10,817 bases of DNA from positions 1-10,817 of the forward strand of contig CAXUHU010000116.1 in NCBI GenBank assembly GCA_964250925.1. Direction: 5' to 3'. Below are positions 6,192 through 10,817 of this stretch, piece after piece (position 1 is the stretch's first letter; each line of letters starts with the position of its first letter). The stretch comes from BOG-908 sp964250925 (lineage in GTDB: Bacteria; Pseudomonadota; Alphaproteobacteria; Acetobacterales; Acetobacteraceae). The position numbers were made by a program, and so were the translations under genes. The notes beneath the pieces are model-generated. The model had not been told where the DNA came from and did not search any database. It saw only the letters and a program-made list of their open reading frames with translations.

Positions 6192-6662
6192 TTACGCAGC
6201 CTTTTGTTCGACCACCGTGCTGTCGTCGTTGGCAATCGCCGGCTGGCTCGCGCCGATGATGACGCGGCGGGGCTTCAACGCCTCGGGCACGACCCTCTTG
6301 AGACCGACATGCAACAGGCCGTTCTTCAGATCCGCGCCGTCAACCACGATGTGGTCGGCCAGCACGAAACGGCGCTCGAAAGCGCGGCCGGCAATGCCGC
6401 GGTGCAGGATCTCGGACTTCTGAGCCTCGTCGGTCAGACGGCCAGTCACCACCAGCGTATTGTCCTTGACTACGATCTCGAGGTTTTCGGGGCCGAAGCC
6501 GGCAATCGCCATGGTCAGGCGATACGCGTCCTCACCCGTCTTCTCGATGTTGTAGGGGGGATAAGCCGGCGTGGCAGCGGCTTCGGAGGCCGTGTCCACG
6601 AGGCGGGCGAGACGGTCAAAGCCGATCGCCGTGCGGAAAAGGGGTGCAAAGTCGTAAGTCAT
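6192..6662 (-). CDS. hsp20: Small heat-shock protein, Hsp20/IbpA type
   Basis: This 156-residue chaperone has an alpha-crystallin domain from about residue 36 to 130. Such proteins hold unfolding proteins in soluble form, without ATP, for later refolding by DnaK/ClpB. Visible elements are PPYNIEKTGEDAYRLTMAIAG at the domain start, the ENLEIVVKDNTLVVTGR strands, an RAFERRFVLAD stretch, and the signature NGLLHVGLKR. A C-terminal PRRVII resembles the I-x-I anchor used in oligomer assembly. It fits the bacterial class A (IbpA-like) group. The start is ATG 6662, nine bases after AGGAGG; an in-frame TTG at 6668 is possible but less suitable. The leader forms a ROSE-like thermometer (6670-6758), and a heat-shock-like promoter lies at 6769-6799, so it is probably induced by heat at two levels. 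A strong hairpin terminator follows at 6140-6166. Confidence 0.95.
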   Translation of the reverse strand: MTYDFAPLFRTAIGFDRLARLVDTASEAAATPAYPPYNIEKTGEDAYRLTMAIAGFGPENLEIVVKDNTLVVTGRLTDEAQKSEILHRGIAGRAFERRFVLADHIVVDGADLKNGLLHVGLKRVVPEALKPRRVIIGASQPAIANDDSTVVEQKAA

Positions 6663-6669
6663 GGTCAAA

Positions 6670-6758
6670 AACCTCCTGCATCAGCAAGGTTGCTGTTGGA
6701 AAGGCCGCTCCGAATGGACCCGGCCTGGTTTACGCCTCAAAGCCCCGACTGGGCGCTT
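6670..6758 (-). promoter_or_regulatory. ROSE-like RNA thermometer in the hsp20 leader
   Basis: Three hairpins can be drawn by eye in the hsp20 5' leader (minus strand). The first, 6758-6740, pairs AAGC-(G)-CCC with GGG-GCTT. The second, 6726-6702, pairs AGGCCG with CGGCCT and has an inner TCC/GGA. The third, 6691-6670, pairs AACCUUGCU with AGGAGGUU around the loop GAUGC. It has eight pairs, including one U-G, and a single bulged G in UUGCU opposite the Shine-Dalgarno. UUGCU with a bulged G facing AGGA is the hallmark of ROSE thermometers, which melt on heating and free the SD of small heat-shock genes in alphaproteobacteria. A competing CAGCA/UGCUG stem is also possible. Thermal behaviour is inferred, not shown. 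Confidence 0.8.
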
Positions 6759-6768
6759 CGAACTGTCC

Positions 6769-6799
6769 ATAATTGGGCGTAGGCCGAGGCGCGTTCAAG
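6769..6799 (-). promoter_or_regulatory. Candidate heat-shock promoter of hsp20
   Basis: On the minus strand CTTGAA (6799-6794), the usual -35 core of RpoH promoters, is followed after 16 bases by CCCAATTAT (6777-6769), which resembles an RpoH -10 region. The same DNA also reads as a sigma-70 type TTGAAC, 18 bases, AATTAT. A start near 6762 would place the first ROSE hairpin (from 6758) at the very 5' end of the transcript. It lies just beyond the rpmE stop, so hsp20 is probably transcribed separately. Confidence 0.5.
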
Positions 6800-6814
6800 G
6801 CCCGCCGCACGCGA

Positions 6815-7045
6815 TCAATCGGCTTTTTTGACGCCCAGCCCAGCAAACTTCTTGTTGAATTTGGCGACTTGCCCGCCGGTGTCCATCATGCGCTGCACGC
6901 CGGTCCAGGCCGGGTGGCTTTTGGGGTCGATGTCCAGGCGGATCGTGTCGCCTGCCTTCCCCATGCAGGAGCGTGTCTGATAGCTGGTTCCGTCCGTCAT
7001 GATGACGGTGATCTCGTGGTAATCGGGGTGTATCCCGGATTTCAT
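6815..7045 (-). CDS. rpmE: 50S ribosomal protein L31
   Basis: This is 76 residues, the full L31 length: MKSGIHPDYHEITVIMTDGT, then SYQTRSCMGKAGDTIRLDID, PKSHPAWTG and the basic tail FNKKFAGLG. It is a large-subunit protein that bridges to the small subunit. Only one cysteine is present (in RSCMG), and the CxxC pair that binds zinc in zinc-type L31 proteins is missing, so it should work without zinc. ATG 7045 is preceded by GAGAGG six bases upstream. A perfect 9-bp hairpin lies 21 bases before the start (7066-7091), with a possible -10 box TATAGA at 7107-7102, suggesting a short structured leader. The gap to hsp20 holds the hsp20 promoter. Confidence 0.95.
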   Translation of the reverse strand: MKSGIHPDYHEITVIMTDGTSYQTRSCMGKAGDTIRLDIDPKSHPAWTGVQRMMDTGGQVAKFNKKFAGLGVKKAD

Positions 7046-7065
7046 GGCGGGCCTCTCACATGCTG

Positions 7066-7091
7066 GCGCACCCGATGCCGACCGGGTGCGC
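7066..7091 (-). promoter_or_regulatory. Hairpin in the rpmE leader
   Basis: A perfect 9-bp inverted repeat, gcgcacccg (7066-7074) with cgggtgcgc (7083-7091) and an 8-base loop, lies between a possible -10 box (TATAGA on the minus strand, 7107-7102; -35 box weak) and the rpmE Shine-Dalgarno. The start site expected from that box, near 7095, would put the hairpin at the 5' end of the mRNA. Leader-based control of L31 is known in other bacterial groups, but this stem need not belong to those families. Mere mRNA stabilisation is also possible. Confidence 0.5.
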
Positions 7092-7228
7092 GAAGGCCGC
7101 GTCTATAAGCGTCAGCTCGCTGGAACACCAGTGGTCATTGATGAGCACGGATACGCTGCCAGCACTCCGCTCGAACAGCGTGCAAGGCTCTGCTGACGAG
7201 GCCGGGACGGATTACGCTCGCGGGATGC

Positions 7229-7804
7229 TCAAAGGCGCTGGTAGACGCCAATCACCCGCGTCGCTGCGAGAAGGTTGCCCTTCAGCACGCGCAGCAGCTG
7301 GCCGCGGCCGGGCGGGCTGGAGAAGCTTGGGACGGTGTCGGCAGCGAACAATTGGAAGGCGTAACGATGCGGTCCATGGCCGGGTATAGGCGAAGGCGCC
7401 ATCCAGCCCGGGCGGGCAACCGAGTTGCGTCCCACTTTAAAGCCGAGCGGCGAAACGCGGACTTGCTTCATGCCCAACCCGCCCTCCTGGATTCCGGACA
7501 GCGTGACGGGGATGGAGTGGAGCACCGCGTGCACCAGCGGGCGAGGGAAGGGTGCGTCGGCATCCTCCACAATCAGCGCCAGCGACTGCGTTCCCTCGGG
7601 CAGCCCCTCCCATTCCAGCGGCGGGAACAGTGCCTCGCCATCCTGGGTGTAGCGGTCCGGAATGGTGCCGCCGTCGCCGAACGCCGGGCTGCTGATGCGC
7701 AGGCCTCCTTGCGGCAGGTCCAGCCGGCTGGTCGCCAACGCGCCCAGGCCCGGACGCACTTGGCGCAGCATCTGGCCCACCTTGCGTGCCCAATCATTCG
7801 CCAT
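7229..7804 (-). CDS. YbhB/YbcL-type PEBP family protein
   Basis: This is a 191-residue protein of the phosphatidylethanolamine-binding (Raf kinase inhibitor-like) fold. The family markers are SPAFGDGGTIPDRYTQDG (39-56), LIVEDADAP (77-85), the VHAVLHSIP strand (91-99) and GHGPHRYAFQLFA (142-154). The DADAP and GxGPHR residues line the small anion-binding pocket. Bacterial members have no settled biochemical role. The first 30 or so residues (MANDWARKVGQMLRQVRPGL) are an extra amphipathic segment without a clear signal peptide, so a cytoplasmic location is more likely. I use ATG 7804; a GTG at 7816 would add four residues but leaves no room for the GAGG just before it. It is divergent from the exporter gene at 7993. 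The 183-base gap to rpmE suggests separate transcription. Confidence 0.88.
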   Translation of the reverse strand: MANDWARKVGQMLRQVRPGLGALATSRLDLPQGGLRISSPAFGDGGTIPDRYTQDGEALFPPLEWEGLPEGTQSLALIVEDADAPFPRPLVHAVLHSIPVTLSGIQEGGLGMKQVRVSPLGFKVGRNSVARPGWMAPSPIPGHGPHRYAFQLFAADTVPSFSSPPGRGQLLRVLKGNLLAATRVIGVYQRL

Positions 7805-7992
7805 GCGCCGTGCCACCCTCGCCAGATCACGCCCTAAATCACGCCGACAGTTGCGTCATGGGCCGGATGGCGTGCTTTCCACTTCTCCCCGCCTGCGTGC
7901 AACCCTGGCATGAGCACGAACTTTGCTGCGATCCTTGCACCGTGCCGTATGATCGCAGTCATTCGAGATGCGCCGTCGCGTAAGGAGCCGTT
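7805..7992. other. Intergenic region between divergent PEBP and fsr-like genes
   Basis: No gene is visible. It contains a direct repeat of atcacgcc (7826-7833 and 7838-7845), spaced 12 bases centre to centre, that could be a regulator site but is too short to assign. TTGCAC near 7935 is a possible -35 box for the exporter, without a convincing -10. The strong Shine-Dalgarno AAGGAG (7982-7987) closes the region. Confidence 0.4.
7982..7987 (+). promoter_or_regulatory. Shine-Dalgarno that fixes the TTG start of the exporter
   Basis: AAGGAG lies five bases before TTG 7993. No ATG or GTG of suitable position exists between it and the conserved N-terminus, so this site decides the start. Confidence 0.75.
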
Positions 7993-9228
7993 TTGAGCCA
8001 GGCATTGACGACACCGGCAGTCACCCGCCACGCCGCCTTCGCCGCCGGTCAGACCGTGTTCACGGTGCTGGCCGCCATCAGCTTCGCGCACCTGCTGAAC
8101 GACCTGCTTCAGTCGCTGGTGCCGGCGATCTACCCGGTGCTGAAGGCGCGGTTCGGGCTCAGTTTCGGCCAGGTCGGCGCCATCACGCTGGTGAATCAGC
8201 TGACCGCCTCGGTGCTGCAACCGGTCGTGGGCAACTTCACCGACCGGCATCCGCTGCCATACTCTTTGCCGGTAGGCATGGCCTCCACCCTGGGCGGGCT
8301 GCTGCTGCTGAGCCAGGCGGCCAGCTACCCCGCCATGCTGTGCGCCGTGGCGCTGGTGGGCATCGGGTCGTCGGTGTTCCACCCGGAGAGCTCACGCGTG
8401 GCCCGGCTGGCCTCGGGTGGCCAGCATGGGCTGGCGCAGTCGATTTTCCAGGTGGGCGGCAATGCCGGCAGCGCGCTCGGCCCGCTGATGGCGGCCTTTG
8501 TGATCGCGGCACACGGCAGCCATGTCGGCGGCCAGGGCGAGCTTGCCTGGTTTGGGCTGGCGGCCCTGCTGGGCATGGCGGTGCTGCACTGGGTGAGCCA
8601 TTGGTACACGCGCCAGGTGAGGGTGCATCGCAGCCGGGCCGAGGCGGCCACGCAAACCCTGGCACCGCGTCAGGTAGCAGCGGCCATGGCGATCCTGGTC
8701 GTTCTCATGCTGTCTAAGTTTTTCTACATGGCTAGCATGGGAAACTACTACACGTTCTATCTAATGAACCGCTTTGGCCTGAGCCTGCACAATGCTCAGC
8801 TTTGCTTGTTTCTGTTCTCCGGGGCGTTCGCCGCCGGCACGCTGCTGGGCGGACCCATCGGCGACCGGATCGGCCGCAAGCAGATCATCTGGGCGTCCAT
8901 CCTGGGCGTGTTGCCGTTTACACTGGCACTCCCCTACGCGGGGTTAACCGGAACGGTAATCTTGACGGTACCGATCGGCCTGCTGCTTGCCTCCGCCTTT
9001 CCGGCGCTGGTGGTATATGCGCAGGAACTGATGCCGGGCCGCGTTGGCACGGTCTCGGGCCTCATGTTCGGCCTGGCGTTCGGCTTGGGCGGGCTAGGTG
9101 CGGCGGCGTTGGGCTTCCTAGCCGATCGCACCAGCATAACCCTGGTGTTCCAGCTTTGCGCCTTCCTGCCCGTACTGGGTCTGATGGCGGGCTTCCTGCC
9201 TAAGCTGCGGACGGTGCGGCCGGTCTAG
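7993..9228 (+). CDS. fsr: MFS exporter of the fosmidomycin-resistance (Fsr) family
   Basis: This is a 411-residue inner-membrane protein with about twelve hydrophobic segments and a hydrophilic loop near residues 202-228, the usual MFS layout. It matches E. coli Fsr strongly in several blocks: HLLNDLLQSLVPAIYPVL (33-50), LVNQLTASVLQPVVG (66-80) with NFTDRHPLPYSLPVGM after it, GIGSSVFHPESSRVARLASG (123-142) and HGLAQSIFQVGGNAGSALGP (145-164). The MFS motif GDRIGRK (290-296) starts the second half. Fsr exports the antibiotic fosmidomycin by proton antiport; the natural substrate is not known and the resistance phenotype here is inferred. Translation starts at TTG 7993, set by AAGGAG. It seems to be a single-gene unit. 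After the stop a GCTGG/CCAGC stem (9231-9246) is too weak to be a sure terminator, so some readthrough toward atpH is possible. Confidence 0.93.
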   Translation: MSQALTTPAVTRHAAFAAGQTVFTVLAAISFAHLLNDLLQSLVPAIYPVLKARFGLSFGQVGAITLVNQLTASVLQPVVGNFTDRHPLPYSLPVGMASTLGGLLLLSQAASYPAMLCAVALVGIGSSVFHPESSRVARLASGGQHGLAQSIFQVGGNAGSALGPLMAAFVIAAHGSHVGGQGELAWFGLAALLGMAVLHWVSHWYTRQVRVHRSRAEAATQTLAPRQVAAAMAILVVLMLSKFFYMASMGNYYTFYLMNRFGLSLHNAQLCLFLFSGAFAAGTLLGGPIGDRIGRKQIIWASILGVLPFTLALPYAGLTGTVILTVPIGLLLASAFPALVVYAQELMPGRVGTVSGLMFGLAFGLGGLGAAALGFLADRTSITLVFQLCAFLPVLGLMAGFLPKLRTVRPV

Positions 9229-9260
9229 GGGCTGGCCTCCACCAGCGACCGAAGGCCGTG

Positions 9261-9289
9261 TTGCACCCCCATACCCCCCATGCTATTCG
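9261..9289 (+). promoter_or_regulatory. Candidate promoter of the atp operon
   Basis: TTGCAC (9261-9266) is followed after exactly 17 bases by TATTCG (9284-9289), which is preceded by TG at the extended -10 position (TGC at 9281-9283). A start near 9295 would give a leader of about 43 bases before atpH. The spacing is ideal, while the -10 matches only moderately. Confidence 0.5.
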
Positions 9290-9337
9290 CCCGGCGCCGG
9301 CAAAACCGGTTCTTCACAGTGATTGGAAGCCTACCCC

Positions 9338-9906
9338 GTGGCCTCAGGCGGCACGACCATCTCACACGGCGGCGGCCTGGCCGACCGGTATGCCGCGGCA
9401 CTCTACGATTTGGCTGACGAGCAGGGCTCGCTCGACCAGACGGTGGAGCAAGCAGGCGAGTTGGGCCGGCTGATCGACCAGAACGCCGATTTCCGCCGTC
9501 TGCTGGACAGTCCGCTGATCGACATCAAGCAGGCGACCGGCGCCGCCCGCGCCGTGCTGGAGGGTGAAGGCTTTTCGCCGATCATCGTGCGTTTCGTCGG
9601 CGTGATTGCCGGCAATCGCCGCCTGGGTCGCCTTCGCGTCATCCTGTCCACCTTTGCGCAGTTGGTCGCCAGCAAACGCGGGGTCGTCACGGCCCATGTC
9701 GCGACCGCCCATGGCCTCAGCCTGCCGCAGCGCGAGGCGGTGCGCGCCCGGCTGATCGAGGCCGGCTACGGCAACGTCAACATCGAGGAGCAGGTGGACC
9801 CAAGCTTGCTCGGCGGCCTGGTCGTACGCATCGGCGCCCGCCTCTACGACAGCAGCATCAAATCGCGCCTGCAGCGCCTGCAATTCGCCATGAAGGGAGC
9901 AGCGTG

Positions 9907-9907
<1 letters not shown>
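9338..9907 (+). CDS. atpH: F1 ATP synthase delta subunit
   Basis: This 189-residue delta (OSCP-like) subunit links the top of F1 to the b-subunit stalk of Fo on the cytoplasmic side of the membrane. It has the N-terminal helical domain start GGGLADRYAAALYDLADEQG, LGRLIDQNADFRRLLDSPL, and FVGVIAGNRRLGRL in the middle. The C-terminal domain carries the VDPSLLGGLVVRIGARLYD block followed by SIKSRLQRLQ, a reliable delta signature. I start at GTG 9338, eight bases after GGAAG, which gives the common short N-terminus (MASGGTTIS); a TTG at 9323 would add five residues and cover that SD. TGA (9905-9907) overlaps the atpA ATG by one base. Confidence 0.95.

Positions 9908-10817
<910 letters not shown>

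Noticed and set aside
7968..8717. 249-codon plus-strand frame overlapping the exporter gene
   Set aside because: It is out of frame with the clear Fsr-family sequence, has shadow-type composition and lacks a start signal.

Overview
This window looks like ordinary chromosomal DNA from a GC-rich alphaproteobacterium, most likely of the Rhodospirillales/Acetobacteraceae kind. The lineage call rests on a TrcR/DUF1013 regulator, a DUF1192 protein, two short YdcH-type (DUF465) proteins, a ROSE-like RNA thermometer in front of a small heat-shock gene, and an atpH-atpA operon start. The family and genus are inference. I saw no insertion sequence, phage gene, CRISPR array, tRNA or rRNA. I also found no convincing multi-gene accessory system. 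The most interesting signals are RNA-level or regulatory.

Layout. Positions 1-194 hold no complete gene, only two GC-rich hairpins. At 195-709 (-) a secreted DUF4142-type gene is broken by an apparent one-base deletion. At 881-2833 (+) lies an exported S9-family serine peptidase. It converges, with two bases between stop codons, on a tightly coupled minus-strand operon: DUF465, purE, purK (4687 down to 2836). The three genes are joined by four-base start/stop overlaps, and purE uses a TTG start. A second, divergent DUF465 gene (4835-5002, +) sits behind a perfect 17-bp inverted repeat whose right arm runs into its Shine-Dalgarno sequence. Then come trcR (5185-5763, -), the divergent DUF1192 gene (5904-6086, +), two hairpin terminators, hsp20 (6192-6662, -), rpmE (6815-7045, -), a PEBP/YbhB-like gene (7229-7804, -), a fosmidomycin-resistance-type MFS exporter (7993-9228, +), and the first two genes of an F1 ATP synthase operon, atpH and a truncated atpA (9338 to the window end).

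How the parts work together. PurE and PurK carry out consecutive purine-biosynthesis steps (AIR to N5-CAIR to CAIR), and their coupling suggests stoichiometric expression. The hsp20 leader has three predicted hairpins. The last is a textbook ROSE fold that buries the SD, and a heat-shock-like promoter sits at the right distance, so control at both transcription and translation is plausible. rpmE also appears to have a structured leader close to its likely transcription start. AtpH (delta) and AtpA (alpha) overlap by one base and have their own near-consensus promoter. The remaining genes look independently transcribed.
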